Below are positions 26,957 to 37,417 of a stretch of DNA of 43,545 bases, piece by piece. Under the pieces are notes generated by a model. It did no database searches. It saw only the letters and a program-made list of their open reading frames with translations, and was not told the origin of the DNA. The stretch is taken from positions 1-43,545 of the forward strand of contig WFSE01000002.1 in NCBI GenBank assembly GCA_015486135.1, in the 5' to 3' direction. Both the position numbers and the translations under genes were made by a program. Origin of the DNA: Lentisphaeria bacterium. GTDB lineage: Bacteria > Verrucomicrobiota > Lentisphaeria > Victivallales > JAADHT01. How positions within the stretch are numbered: position 1 is the stretch's first letter; each line of letters begins with the position of its first letter.

Positions 26957-27751
26957 ATGAAGTATGCGATTTTAAGCGATATTCATGCCAATTTGGAAGC
27001 GTTGGAGGTGGTCTTGGCGAAGTGCCGGGACGAGAAAGTGGACCAATACGTATGTCTTGGCGACATTGTTGGCTACAACGCTAATCCGGCCGAGTGCATG
27101 GAGATGGTCGGCAATCTTGATTTGGTCGCTTGCGTCAAGGGCAATCACGACGAGTACGCCTCGTCCGAGGACGAGGAGATGATAGGCTTCAACCTCCACG
27201 CCAAGGAGGCGGTATTTTGGACGCGCTCCCATCTTTCCGAGAATCAAAGGAAGTGGCTTGGCGCTCTCCCCCTGAAGAAGACCATCCGCGGATCCAACAT
27301 CACCATCGTGCACGCCACGTTGGATTCTCCGGACGCTTGGGGATATATTTTCGACACGCATCATGCCACGGATAACTTCTCCTATCAGTTCACGCAGCTC
27401 TGTTTCTGCGGGCACTCGCACGTTCCCATAGCTTTTTCCAAGAAGTCGTTGGCGATGGGCGGGGAGAATCCGGTGGCGGAGATAGACGATTGGCGGACTC
27501 CCGTGGGGATGGAATCTCCACCGGAGCAGATGGAGATACACACGCAAAAGGGGTGGAAATATCTTATAAACATAGGCAGCGTTGGGCAGGCTAGGAACCG
27601 TGATCCCGTGGCGTCGTTCGCTATTTATGATTCGGATGCGGGGGTAGTCACCCGTTATCGCTTGGAGTACGACATAGCCAAGGCTCAAGGCAAGATTCGC
27701 GCCGCCGGGCTTCCTGAGAGGCTGGCCATTCGTCTTGAGCGCGGGAACTAA
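26957..27751 (+). CDS. Metallophosphoesterase (calcineurin-like)
   Basis: A 264-residue cytoplasmic protein with the binuclear metal motifs in order: SDIHANLEAL (DxH), LGDIVGYNANP (GD), KGNHDEY (GNHD), VHATL and CGHSHVP (GHxH). It belongs to the YfcE/MPP-type phosphoesterases, some of which act as general phosphodiesterases. The substrate cannot be deduced. The following gene begins 4 nt later, so they are probably co-transcribed from the promoter at 26878-26906. Confidence 0.9.
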   Translation: MKYAILSDIHANLEALEVVLAKCRDEKVDQYVCLGDIVGYNANPAECMEMVGNLDLVACVKGNHDEYASSEDEEMIGFNLHAKEAVFWTRSHLSENQRKWLGALPLKKTIRGSNITIVHATLDSPDAWGYIFDTHHATDNFSYQFTQLCFCGHSHVPIAFSKKSLAMGGENPVAEIDDWRTPVGMESPPEQMEIHTQKGWKYLINIGSVGQARNRDPVASFAIYDSDAGVVTRYRLEYDIAKAQGKIRAAGLPERLAIRLERGN

Positions 27752-27754
27752 CAA

Positions 27755-28687
27755 ATGCGTTCACGTTGCGGAATATGTTGTTCTTTGTTCGGCGTTGCAT
27801 TGGTATTGTGTTTGCTTTTCGCCGCTTTTTCCAATGCGAGGGCGCAGTTGGCGGTGTCGATAACGCTTAGTCGCAGCGGATATCTTCTTTACGAGGATGT
27901 GGATGCGAAGGTTTATTTTCGCAATCTCAGTGGTCGGCCATTGGTGTTTGGGGAGAACGATAAATTGCGGGGGACGCTTTCGTTCAGTGTCATCGGCCCC
28001 GACGGGAAGAAGCGCGAATTGTTGGACAAGAAGTTGGCTCGTAATCTATTGACTGGGATTGTGCTGAACGCCGGCGCTACGGAATCAGTGATTGCGCCGG
28101 TATCGCGGATGTACGATTTGAGCAAGCCTGGCAACTATTCGATATACGCCATTATCACCCATCCGTTGTTGGACTCCGCATACAAGTCTGCCGAGACGGG
28201 TTTTTCCGTATTCAACGGGATTGTCGCATGGCAGCGGTTGCTTGGAGTTCCCGATGTTTTGAACGAGAAAAAGGGAGAGAAGGTCGAGTCGCGTCTTGCG
28301 AAGATACTGAGTTTTTACGATGGGAAGCGCAAGCTTTTCGCATTGATGATAGAGGACGATGATTTTGTCTATTGTGTGCACCGTTTGGTTCAGGATGTGG
28401 AGGGAGGTTTGCCACTTTGCATGGTTGACGGTTTGAGTCGGATTCATATATTCGCCCAGACTGGAGCCAAGATATTCGCCTATTACATTTACAATGTGAA
28501 CGGCAAGCTGGAGAAACGCGAGATATACCGCAAGAGCGAGGGGGTGAATCCGCGGATGATTCGGGATCCCAACCAGGGTGTCATTCGGATTGTCGGGGGC
28601 GAAATGGCCGTGGAAGGCAAGGATTACAGGGACGAGAAGAATGTCGATCCCTTCTTCAAGGACGATTTGGGAGGGAAGCGCAATTAG
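27755..28687 (+). CDS. Exported hypothetical protein
   Basis: A 310-residue protein with a clear signal peptide (SLFGVALVLCLLFAAFSNARAQ, cleavage near ARA-Q). The region after it resembles a beta-sandwich: ITLSRSGYLLYEDVDAKVYFRNLSGRPLVF, with strands typical of an Ig-like domain, followed by YSIYAIITHPLL. A second domain (about 200-290) contains alternating strands such as KIFAYYIYNVNGKLEKREIY. No enzyme motif was seen. It follows the metallophosphoesterase gene by 4 nt. I recall similar proteins only from PVC genomes, but cannot name the family. Confidence 0.65.
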   Translation: MRSRCGICCSLFGVALVLCLLFAAFSNARAQLAVSITLSRSGYLLYEDVDAKVYFRNLSGRPLVFGENDKLRGTLSFSVIGPDGKKRELLDKKLARNLLTGIVLNAGATESVIAPVSRMYDLSKPGNYSIYAIITHPLLDSAYKSAETGFSVFNGIVAWQRLLGVPDVLNEKKGEKVESRLAKILSFYDGKRKLFALMIEDDDFVYCVHRLVQDVEGGLPLCMVDGLSRIHIFAQTGAKIFAYYIYNVNGKLEKREIYRKSEGVNPRMIRDPNQGVIRIVGGEMAVEGKDYRDEKNVDPFFKDDLGGKRN

Positions 28688-28735
28688 CGACAGTACGTTG
28701 CTGGTGCTTCTCGATGAATGAGGAGGGATGTGGAC

Positions 28736-30247
28736 GTGAGCGAAAAGGAAACCACGCATTCGAATGCGCCTGCCGGGCAAGTGTCGCCTCCACCGGAGGA
28801 CATATTTGCTCAGAGACTGGGTAAGGTGGAGGATATCAAGGTGTCCGGGGATGTTCCTTTCGGTTCCCGGTTTGACGGGGTTGTTTCCGCATCCGAGTCC
28901 AGGGTCAAGTTTTCCGAGGATGGCGACGAGGAGTGCCGTTATCGGATTGCTGGCCGGGTCACCGCTTTCCGCGTCATGGGCAAATCCATCTTCGCCGACG
29001 TCAAGGACTCTTCGGGGAAGCTCCAGGTATACGCACGTAAGGACGCACTTGGAGCGGACGAGTTCGCCAAATTCAAAAAACTCGACTTGGGTGATATTAT
29101 TGGAGTGGAGGGGACGTTGTTCGTCACTCGGATGGGTGAGACGACGTTGAAGGTGGACGAGTTTCGTCTTTTGGCGAAATCGCTGAGGCCGTTGCCGGAG
29201 AAGTGGCATGGACTAACCGATGTCGAGCAGCGTTATAGGCAACGGCATTTGGATCTTATCGTGAACGACGATAGCCGGAAAGTGTTTCTCCAGAGGTTCG
29301 CCATAATCCGGGGGATTCGCTCGTTTTTGGAGGAACGCGGTTTTCAGGAGGTTGAGACTCCAATGATGCAGGCGATTCCAGGAGGAGCGGCCGCAAAGCC
29401 ATTTGAGACATTCCACGATGCGTTGGGCTTGAAGATGTATCTTCGAATAGCCCCGGAGCTTTATTTGAAGCGATTGTTGGTTGGTGGCTTCGAGAAGGTG
29501 TTTGAGTTGAATCGCAATTTTCGGAACGAGGGGCTTTCGCGCAGGCACAATCCGGAATTCACGATGATAGAGATATACCAGGCGTACGGGGATTGTCGTT
29601 CTATGATGGATCTTGTGGAGGAGCTTGTAACCACCGTGGCCGAGGATGTGGTTGGGACGCTTGAGGTTCCAGGGCGCGGCGGGGAGTTGTTGTCTTTGAA
29701 TCGGCCTTGGCGTCGGGTTGCCTACAAGGATTTGGTGAGAGCGTGCGCGGGCGACGATTGGTTCGAGATCGACACCGCTGGGCGCATTGCCAAAGCCGCC
29801 TCGCTTGGATTGGATATTGCTCCCGGGACACCCGACTTCGAGGTTACCAACGAGGTGTACGAGAAGTTGGTTGAGCCTACCTTGATACAGCCGACGTTTG
29901 TGACGCGGCTTCCGAAGGAACTAGTGCCTTTGGCGAGAGCCTGCGATGACGATCCGGAATTGGTGGATGTTTTCGAGCTGGAGATAAACGGGCAGGAAAT
30001 AGCTCCTGGTTACTCGGAGTTGAACGATCCATTGGAGCAGAGGAAGCGTTTCGAGGCGCAACTTTCCTTGTGTGACTCCGATTGCGACGGAAAGATCGAC
30101 GAGGATTTCTTGAGGGCGATGGAGCATGGGATGCCTCCGGCTGGAGGGATGGGGATAGGCATAGACCGTTTGGTGATGACTTTGACGGGGGTTGAGTCAA
30201 TACGGGACGTGATTCTTTTTCCGCAGATGCGGCCCAAGAACAGTTGA
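28736..30247 (+). CDS. lysS: Lysyl-tRNA synthetase, class II
   Basis: About 503 residues. The frame opens at ATG 28718, but AGGAGGG at 28722-28728 suits the GTG at 28736 better. An OB-fold anticodon-binding domain (RIAGRVTAFRVMGKSIFADVKD, KLQVYAR) is followed by the class II catalytic domain: YRQRHLDLI, motif 1 region FLEERGFQEVETPMMQ, motif 2 FRNEGLSRRHNPEFTMIEIYQAY and motif 3 GMGIGIDRLVMTLTG. It charges tRNA-Lys. The N-terminus is about 40 residues longer and more disordered than in E. coli LysS. It is the last gene before the ATP synthase promoter. Confidence 0.95.
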   Translation: MSEKETTHSNAPAGQVSPPPEDIFAQRLGKVEDIKVSGDVPFGSRFDGVVSASESRVKFSEDGDEECRYRIAGRVTAFRVMGKSIFADVKDSSGKLQVYARKDALGADEFAKFKKLDLGDIIGVEGTLFVTRMGETTLKVDEFRLLAKSLRPLPEKWHGLTDVEQRYRQRHLDLIVNDDSRKVFLQRFAIIRGIRSFLEERGFQEVETPMMQAIPGGAAAKPFETFHDALGLKMYLRIAPELYLKRLLVGGFEKVFELNRNFRNEGLSRRHNPEFTMIEIYQAYGDCRSMMDLVEELVTTVAEDVVGTLEVPGRGGELLSLNRPWRRVAYKDLVRACAGDDWFEIDTAGRIAKAASLGLDIAPGTPDFEVTNEVYEKLVEPTLIQPTFVTRLPKELVPLARACDDDPELVDVFELEINGQEIAPGYSELNDPLEQRKRFEAQLSLCDSDCDGKIDEDFLRAMEHGMPPAGGMGIGIDRLVMTLTGVESIRDVILFPQMRPKNS

Positions 30248-30296
30248 GATTGGAGCTTGTTCGAGCTTGCTTCTGAAAAAATGGATCGAGCAGGCA

Positions 30297-30324
30297 TTGA
30301 CTAATCAGAGACCTGCGTTAGATT
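30297..30324 (+). promoter_or_regulatory. Putative sigma70-type promoter of the ATP synthase operon
   Basis: TTGACT (5/6 match to -35), 16-nt spacer, TAGATT (-10, 4/6), 49-77 nt after the lysS stop and about 80 nt before the chosen atpB start. Confidence 0.5.
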
Positions 30325-30403
30325 ACGCGCTTTATTTGTGGCTTGTGGCTGTTTTCGTCCGGCACCTATATTGAATGGTGTTCGGGGAGCGAGGGAAAGT
30401 GCG

Positions 30404-31183
30404 ATGGCTGGCGGTGGTGGCAGCGTCGATATTTCGGAAGTGTTGTTCAAGCATGTTGCGAATGGCGATGCTTTGGATTTGTTCCCTATGGTGCCTGAGA
30501 TTCCGCTTCCTTTTGGGATGACGGTCCATTGCTTTATGCTTTTTTTGTCCACCGCTTTGATTCTTCTGTTGTTTGTGCCTGTTTTCAAGAGACCTTCTTG
30601 CAGGGTGTCCGGCTTGGCGGTGGCGCTCGAGTCGGTTGTGTTGTTTGTGCGAAACGACATAGTTTATCCAGTGATGGGGGAGAAACGCGGGGAGGTATGG
30701 CTTCCTTTCATGGCGACGCTGTTTATCTTTATTCTCACTATGAACTTTGTGGGTTTGGTGCCGGCGTTCAAAACTGCTACGGGCAACATCAACGTGACAT
30801 CTGCGCTGGCGGTGCTTGTGATGCTTTTGATATTTGTGGTTGGCTTCAAGAATCTGGGCTTCGTTCGTTTTTTTAAGAATATGTGGCCGGATGACACGCC
30901 GTTGCTGGTCGGAGTTTTCATCTTGGTGCTCGAGGTAGTGGGATTGTTCATCAAGTCGATGGTTTTAAGCCTTCGGTTGTTCGCCAACATGTTCGCGGGG
31001 CATTTGGCGATATTGGCGTTTATCGCGATGATTTTCACCTTGAGCGCGTGGTTTGCGTTCGTATCTGTACCTTTTGCTGTTTTCACCTATCTTTTGGAGG
31101 TTTTAATCGCGCTGATTCAGGCGTTTGTTTTTACTTTGTTGAGTTGTCTTTTCATCGACATGGCGAGCACTGCCCATGGCTGA
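30404..31183 (+). CDS. atpB: ATP synthase F0 subunit a
   Basis: About 259 residues from ATG 30404 (the frame opens at 30338, but the earlier residues show no family similarity). Several membrane helices: CFMLFLSTALILLLFVPVF, LPFMATLFIFILTMNFVGLVP, ALAVLVMLLIFVVGF, and a C-terminal pair. The essential arginine of the proton path is in SLRLFANMFAGH. Subunit a forms the two half-channels facing the c-ring. It starts the atp operon; no atpI precedes it. Gene order is the bacterial BEFHAGDC. Confidence 0.95.
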   Translation: MAGGGGSVDISEVLFKHVANGDALDLFPMVPEIPLPFGMTVHCFMLFLSTALILLLFVPVFKRPSCRVSGLAVALESVVLFVRNDIVYPVMGEKRGEVWLPFMATLFIFILTMNFVGLVPAFKTATGNINVTSALAVLVMLLIFVVGFKNLGFVRFFKNMWPDDTPLLVGVFILVLEVVGLFIKSMVLSLRLFANMFAGHLAILAFIAMIFTLSAWFAFVSVPFAVFTYLLEVLIALIQAFVFTLLSCLFIDMASTAHG

Positions 31184-31206
31184 TGGCAATTAAGGAGGAG
31201 TGAGTT

Positions 31207-31527
31207 ATGGAATCCGGAATGTTTGCGATTGCGCATGCGGTTGCGGTATTGGGGGCGTGTGTCGGGATAGCCGGCGGTGGGATTGGCATAGGGATTGTGG
31301 GCGCGCATGCGCTTGACGCGATAGCCCGTCAGCCCGAGGAACGGAAAGCTATTCGAACGAACATGCTTTTGATGGCGGCTTTGATTGAGGGATTGTCGTT
31401 CTTTGGCGCGGTGATAGCGTTGATAGTCGTGTTCCAGTCCGCCCCTGGCGGGAAAGAGGACAAGGCCGCGGTAGCCAAAGACGGAGTCGTGGCCGTGCAG
31501 CAGGCGCAGGTGGGAGACGCCAAGTAA
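31207..31527 (+). CDS. atpE: ATP synthase F0 subunit c, with C-terminal extension
   Basis: A 106-residue proteolipid; AAGGAGG precedes the ATG. Helix 1 is glycine-rich (GIAGGGIGIGIVGAHA), the loop is ARQPE, and helix 2 carries the ion-binding glutamate in ALIEGLSFFGAV. The residues that ligate Na+ in sodium-type c subunits (Gln in helix 1, Ser/Thr after the Glu) are Ile and Gly here, so proton coupling is likely. After helix 2 (about residue 75) an about 30-residue polar tail (QSAPGGKEDKAAVAKDG...) follows, while most c subunits end there. Confidence 0.95.
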   Translation: MESGMFAIAHAVAVLGACVGIAGGGIGIGIVGAHALDAIARQPEERKAIRTNMLLMAALIEGLSFFGAVIALIVVFQSAPGGKEDKAAVAKDGVVAVQQAQVGDAK

Positions 31528-31555
31528 CTGTCGCTTTGCGTAAGGCGGTATTTAG

Positions 31556-32038
31556 ATGGAGCTTTTTAAGATAGAGCCCGGGCTGTTTATCTGGACGTGG
31601 ATTTCGTTCGGATTGCTGCTGTTGATTCTGAGCAAGTTTGTGTTTCCCGCGCTTCTTGGCGGAGTGAAGGAACGCGAGCGTAAGATAGCGGAATCGATGG
31701 ACAAGGCCGAGGAGATTGAGCGTCGCTTGGCTAAGATTGAAAGCGAGCGTGAGACGCTTGTCGCCGAGGCCCGTAAGAAAGCGGACGAGATTCTCCGTGG
31801 CGTGAGGAGTGAGGCGGGCGAGTTGAAAGACAAGCTTTCCGCCAAGGCCGCTGATGAAGCGGAGCGAATTCTCGAGGATGCCAGAAGAAAAATCGATACT
31901 GAACGGGAAACGATGATAAACGCCCTGAGGGATGATTTGGCGGATTTCGTGTGCGAAGCTTCGGGACGGCTGATTGGCAGTTCCGTTTCCGGCGACAAGG
32001 AGCGCGAGATGGCCCGGAAGTTGGTGGATGAACTATGA
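31556..32038 (+). CDS. atpF: ATP synthase F0 subunit b
   Basis: A 160-residue peripheral-stalk subunit: one N-terminal membrane helix (FIWTWISFGLLLLILSKFVFP) followed by a long charged helix for dimerisation and contact with delta. Length is standard. Its stop overlaps the atpH start by 4 nt, so translation is coupled. Confidence 0.93.
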   Translation: MELFKIEPGLFIWTWISFGLLLLILSKFVFPALLGGVKERERKIAESMDKAEEIERRLAKIESERETLVAEARKKADEILRGVRSEAGELKDKLSAKAADEAERILEDARRKIDTERETMINALRDDLADFVCEASGRLIGSSVSGDKEREMARKLVDEL

Positions 32039-32586
32039 GTGGTACGCGTGTCGCTAAAAGGTATGCCAGGGCATTGCTGGAGGCGGCCGAGGCCGCGGGA
32101 GAGTTGGCCACAGTTGTCGAGGACGTGAAGTTTATTGCGTCCGTGATGTCGCTGGACGAAATATGCGATTTTTGCGTAAGGCCTTCCCTTAGCCGCGAGG
32201 TTGCCCGGGAATTTGTCGGCACCGCGTTTGAGCCGCGCCTGAAGTCGGCGGTGTCCAAACGTTTTTTGGAAGCCGTTTTGGAGAATGACCGATTGGCGCT
32301 TCTGCCTCTGTTTGGCGAAGCGTTCGAGGTGGAGGTTGATACGAGGAATGGAGTTGTCAAGGTTGACGCGGTGTTCGCGTCATCTCCCGATAGCGCTCTT
32401 TTGGATAGGTTGAAGGCTAAAATGGGCGAGAGGGCGAAGGGGGATATCCGGTTGGAGTTCCGGGTTGACGAGCGATTGATAAAGGGATTCAGGTTGATAT
32501 GGAATAATCGCCTACTCGACCGTTCGGTCGCTGGAGGAATTCGGGGAATGCGTCTAGCTCTCAAAGGACAGGTTGGTGGAAAATGA
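32035..32586 (+). CDS. atpH: ATP synthase F1 subunit delta
   Basis: A 183-residue subunit joining F1 to the b stalk. The N-terminus [19 protein letters not shown] and the C-terminal [31 protein letters not shown] match the OSCP/delta family. It overlaps atpF and atpA by 4 nt each. Confidence 0.93.
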   Translation: MSGTRVAKRYARALLEAAEAAGELATVVEDVKFIASVMSLDEICDFCVRPSLSREVAREFVGTAFEPRLKSAVSKRFLEAVLENDRLALLPLFGEAFEVEVDTRNGVVKVDAVFASSPDSALLDRLKAKMGERAKGDIRLEFRVDERLIKGFRLIWNNRLLDRSVAGGIRGMRLALKGQVGGK

Positions 32587-34778
32587 ATGATGTTATAAAG
32601 CCGGGAGAGATCCTGGAGATACTCAAAAGTAGGATTGCCGGATTCGAGCCGGACACCCGCGAGGCTGAGATCGGTCGCATTGTCCGCGCTGGAGACGGGA
32701 TAGCCGTGGCGTGGGGATTGGACAACGCTATGGCCGGAGAGCTGGTTAGCGTGGAGGTGGAGTCAGGTGACACGGTTGACGGGATGGTCATGAATCTGGA
32801 GGAGGAAACTGTTGGAATAATCCTCTATTCCGGGTACGAGGCAGTGAAAGAGGGGGATGTGGTCAAGCGCGCGGGGAAAGTCGCGGAGGTGTCGGTTGGG
32901 GAGAGCGTTCTGGGCCGAGTCATTGATCCGCTAGGGCATCCTATTGACGGCAAGGGGTCGCTCGAGACCGACAGCTCCGGAAAAGTCGAGGTGAAAGGGC
33001 CGGGGATAATACAACGGCAGAATGTGGTGGAGCCTTTGCAGACGGGGATAAAGGCGATCGACTCGATGATTCCCATTGGGCGCGGACAGCGCGAACTCAT
33101 CATTGGAGACCGCAGGACTGGTAAGACGGCTATAGCCATCGACACTATAATACATCAAGGGAAAGCCAATCCGGACGATAAGGATAAGGTTTACTGCTTT
33201 TATGTGGCGATTGGGCAGAAGCGTTCTTCCGTAGTTCAAATTGTGGACAAACTTCAAAAGTATGGCGCTATGGAGTACACGACTGTGGTGGCCGCCACCG
33301 CGTCCGACCCCGCGGCGTTCCAATATCTCGCGCCTTATGCGGCGTGTGCCATGGCGGAGTATTTCCGCGACAATGGCAAACACGCTTTAGTGGTGTTTGA
33401 CGATCTTACCAAGCACGCCCAAGCCTATCGCGAGCTTTCATTGTTGATGCGTCGTTCCCCTGGGCGCGAGGCCTATCCGGGCGATATATTCTATCTACAT
33501 TCCCGCCTTTTGGAGCGGGCCGCGAAGATGTCGGACGAATTTGGAGGTGGCTCGCTGACCGCGTTGCCCATAGTGGAGACGCAGGAGGGCGATGTTTCCG
33601 CGTATATTCCCACCAACGTCATATCTATAACCGACGGGCAGATATTTCTGGAGGCCGACCTGTTCAACTCGGGGTTGAGGCCCGCCATCAATGTTGGGAT
33701 TTCTGTTTCCCGCGTTGGAGGAGACGCCCAAATCAAGGCAATGAAACAGACCGCCGGTTCGTTGCGTATCGATTTGGCGCAGTTCCGGGAGCTCGCCGCC
33801 TTCATGCAGTTTTCCTCCGACTTGGACGCCGCCACGCGAAAACAGTTGGATCGAGGGGAGAGGTTGACGGAGATATTGAAGCAGGGGCAATACGAACCAC
33901 TGGACGTGTTGAAGCAGGTGGTGATAATAAAGGCCGGGGTGTCCGGGCGGCTAGACAAGTATCCAACCGCCAAATTGAGGCGCTATCAGAGTGAACTGTT
34001 CGAGTATATCGATGAAAACAAGGCTGAATTCCTGGAGGAATTGCGCCAGGAAGCCGCGCTCTCCGATGCGATTTCCGCGGAGCTCGAGAAGATTTTCGAC
34101 GATTTCGAGGAGGTTTTCAAGCCAGATGCCGCGGTGGAGGGAATCGACGCTGGGTACACTGTGAATATGGCGATGGCGCTGAGTCAGAGAAGTGGAATAA
34201 ACCGCGACATGATGAAGCTAGTGGAACGCGTCACGGCGCGGGAGCTTGCGTCGCCTACGCTCGAAAAGGAGTTGGAGCAGATCATCAGCGGCGAAGACAC
34301 CATGGAAAAGGACCGATTCGACAAACTGGTCGAGGAATGCGACATCGTGGATTGCGACGACGACGATTTGGACAAGGCGTTTGACATAGCGGTAATCAAG
34401 CTTGCTCCGCGCATAGGTGTTGGGATGGACGATTTGAAGAAGATGTTGCTGAAACGTGAAGAGACCAGCTCCACTGCTTTGAGCACTTTTTTCGCCATTC
34501 CCCATATCGTGGTGGAGGGGGAGAACATGTTCGAGCTTCTGGTCATGCGGAGTCGAAAAGGGATTCGCTTCTCCGAAACGGCACCGAACGTACATGCTCT
34601 GTTCTTCCTTGTTGGCACGAAGGACCAGCGCCACTTCCATCTTGTCGCCCTTTCCGCCATAGCCCAGATCGTGCAGACTCCCTCGTTCGAAACCAGCTGG
34701 CTGGCCGCGGAAAGTGCGGCTGATCTACGCAAACTTATATTGGCCGCCGAAAGAAAACGCGAGACGGAGAAGGATTGA
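32583..34778 (+). CDS. atpA: ATP synthase F1 subunit alpha fused to a C-terminal PTS EIIA type-2 (PtsN-like) domain
   Basis: One uninterrupted frame of 731 codons; a normal alpha is about 500-510. Residues 1-514 are a complete F1 alpha: Walker A GDRRTGKT (175-182), [14 protein letters not shown], arginine finger R377 in [10 protein letters not shown] and an ordinary helical C-terminal domain. A linker (about 515-573, [19 protein letters not shown]) leads to residues 574-731, which align along their length with Pts[21 protein letters not shown] with the phosphoacceptor-type H641, [14 protein letters not shown], and [14 protein letters not shown] with the second conserved His H686, then [14 protein letters not shown](Ntr) proteins receive phosphate from a PTS chain and regulate transporters and kinases by contact. 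A phospho-regulated ATP synthase is an inference. An internal ATG at 34302 has no Shine-Dalgarno. The stop precedes atpG by 1 nt. Confidence 0.93.
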   Translation: MNDVIKPGEILEILKSRIAGFEPDTREAEIGRIVRAGDGIAVAWGLDNAMAGELVSVEVESGDTVDGMVMNLEEETVGIILYSGYEAVKEGDVVKRAGKVAEVSVGESVLGRVIDPLGHPIDGKGSLETDSSGKVEVKGPGIIQRQNVVEPLQTGIKAIDSMIPIGRGQRELIIGDRRTGKTAIAIDTIIHQGKANPDDKDKVYCFYVAIGQKRSSVVQIVDKLQKYGAMEYTTVVAATASDPAAFQYLAPYAACAMAEYFRDNGKHALVVFDDLTKHAQAYRELSLLMRRSPGREAYPGDIFYLHSRLLERAAKMSDEFGGGSLTALPIVETQEGDVSAYIPTNVISITDGQIFLEADLFNSGLRPAINVGISVSRVGGDAQIKAMKQTAGSLRIDLAQFRELAAFMQFSSDLDAATRKQLDRGERLTEILKQGQYEPLDVLKQVVIIKAGVSGRLDKYPTAKLRRYQSELFEYIDENKAEFLEELRQEAALSDAISAELEKIFDDFEEVFKPDAAVEGIDAGYTVNMAMALSQRSGINRDMMKLVERVTARELASPTLEKELEQIISGEDTMEKDRFDKLVEECDIVDCDDDDLDKAFDIAVIKLAPRIGVGMDDLKKMLLKREETSSTALSTFFAIPHIVVEGENMFELLVMRSRKGIRFSETAPNVHALFFLVGTKDQRHFHLVALSAIAQIVQTPSFETSWLAAESAADLRKLILAAERKRETEKD

Positions 34779-34779
34779 C

Positions 34780-35637
34780 ATGGCTAATATTCGGGAATTG
34801 AACCGCAAGATTGGTTCGTTGCGCAACATGCAGAAAGTGATGCGCGCGATGAACATGATTGCGTCGACTAAATTCAGAAAGATGAGCCAATTGCAGTTTT
34901 CTCTCCCCTTTTTCAGCGACAATATCGAACGATTGGAGCGCGACATCCGATCTTCATTCTCGCAAAACTCCACGTTGGAGATTGATGGATACGACAAGGT
35001 TGGGAGCGTGGAAATAGTGGTTTTTTCCGCGGACAAGGGATTGTGCGGAGCGCATAACAGCACGATTCGGAAGGCGTCGTCGTTACTGGCGGAGACAAAG
35101 CGTTCGGAAGGGGTTGAGGTGGAGTTTACTTGCGTTGGCACGAAAGCCGCGGCTTTTTGTCGGCGCAACGGATACAAGGTATATCACACCGCCGAGATTA
35201 ACGAGAAAACGTTGACTGACGAGACGCTCCGCAAGATGGCCGACGGTCTCTTGGCGAGATTTTACGAGGGGAAAGTTCATGAGATCCACATAATTTTCAA
35301 CGAGTTTGCGTCGACCCTGTCACAACCGACGCGGGTGCTGAGGGCGCTCCCCTTCGAGCATTCCGACACTCCTCCGGGAGGGGAGGTGCACGCCGAGCCG
35401 GAAAGCGACGTGTTTCTCAAGGAAAGCGCCAAGGCTATCTTGAATTACCGTCTTAAAACGGCCTTGCTGCATTCGAGGCTTAGCGAGAACGCAGCGAGAA
35501 TGACTGCGATGGACAATGCGACGCAAAACTCGGAAGATCTCATCTTCCGTTATTCGAAATTAAGGAACAAGGCTCGTCAAACGACCATAACGAACGAGTT
35601 GATCGAGATAGTCGCCGGTAAAGAGGCGATGGGATAG
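34780..35637 (+). CDS. atpG: ATP synthase F1 subunit gamma
   Basis: About 285 residues from ATG 34780, with GGAGAAGG upstream inside the end of atpA; the longer frame from 34714 lies wholly in the EIIA-coding part. The N-terminal helix MANIRELNRKIGSLRNMQKVMRAMNMIASTKFRKM and the C-terminal helix SENAARMTAMDNATQNSEDLI...NKARQ form the rotor shaft. Length is standard. Confidence 0.95.
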   Translation: MANIRELNRKIGSLRNMQKVMRAMNMIASTKFRKMSQLQFSLPFFSDNIERLERDIRSSFSQNSTLEIDGYDKVGSVEIVVFSADKGLCGAHNSTIRKASSLLAETKRSEGVEVEFTCVGTKAAAFCRRNGYKVYHTAEINEKTLTDETLRKMADGLLARFYEGKVHEIHIIFNEFASTLSQPTRVLRALPFEHSDTPPGGEVHAEPESDVFLKESAKAILNYRLKTALLHSRLSENAARMTAMDNATQNSEDLIFRYSKLRNKARQTTITNELIEIVAGKEAMG

Positions 35638-35662
35638 CGCAAGCGCAACACCGGGTGTTTAA

Positions 35663-37323
<1,661 letters not shown>

Positions 37324-37417
37324 CACCGGTTTTTTCCGCACCCAATCTATGAAGATGCGGCTACTGGCTGAGAATAGTTGCGTGAGGGGTATTTGGGAAA
37401 CGCTCGTGGAGAATTGT

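Noticed and set aside
28085-29209. 374-codon minus-strand ORF spanning the end of the secreted protein and the start of lysS
   Set aside because: It crosses two real plus-strand genes and an intergenic gap, with no motif or Shine-Dalgarno; a GC-frame shadow.
31207-31527. Sodium-type c subunit
   Set aside because: The Gln in helix 1 and the Ser/Thr after the ion-binding Glu that coordinate Na+ are replaced by Ile and Gly.
34302-34778. A separate EIIA gene starting at the internal ATG 34302 rather than a fusion
   Set aside because: The frame is continuous from the alpha start, there is no Shine-Dalgarno before 34302, and no stop ends the alpha part. A secondary internal start cannot be excluded.
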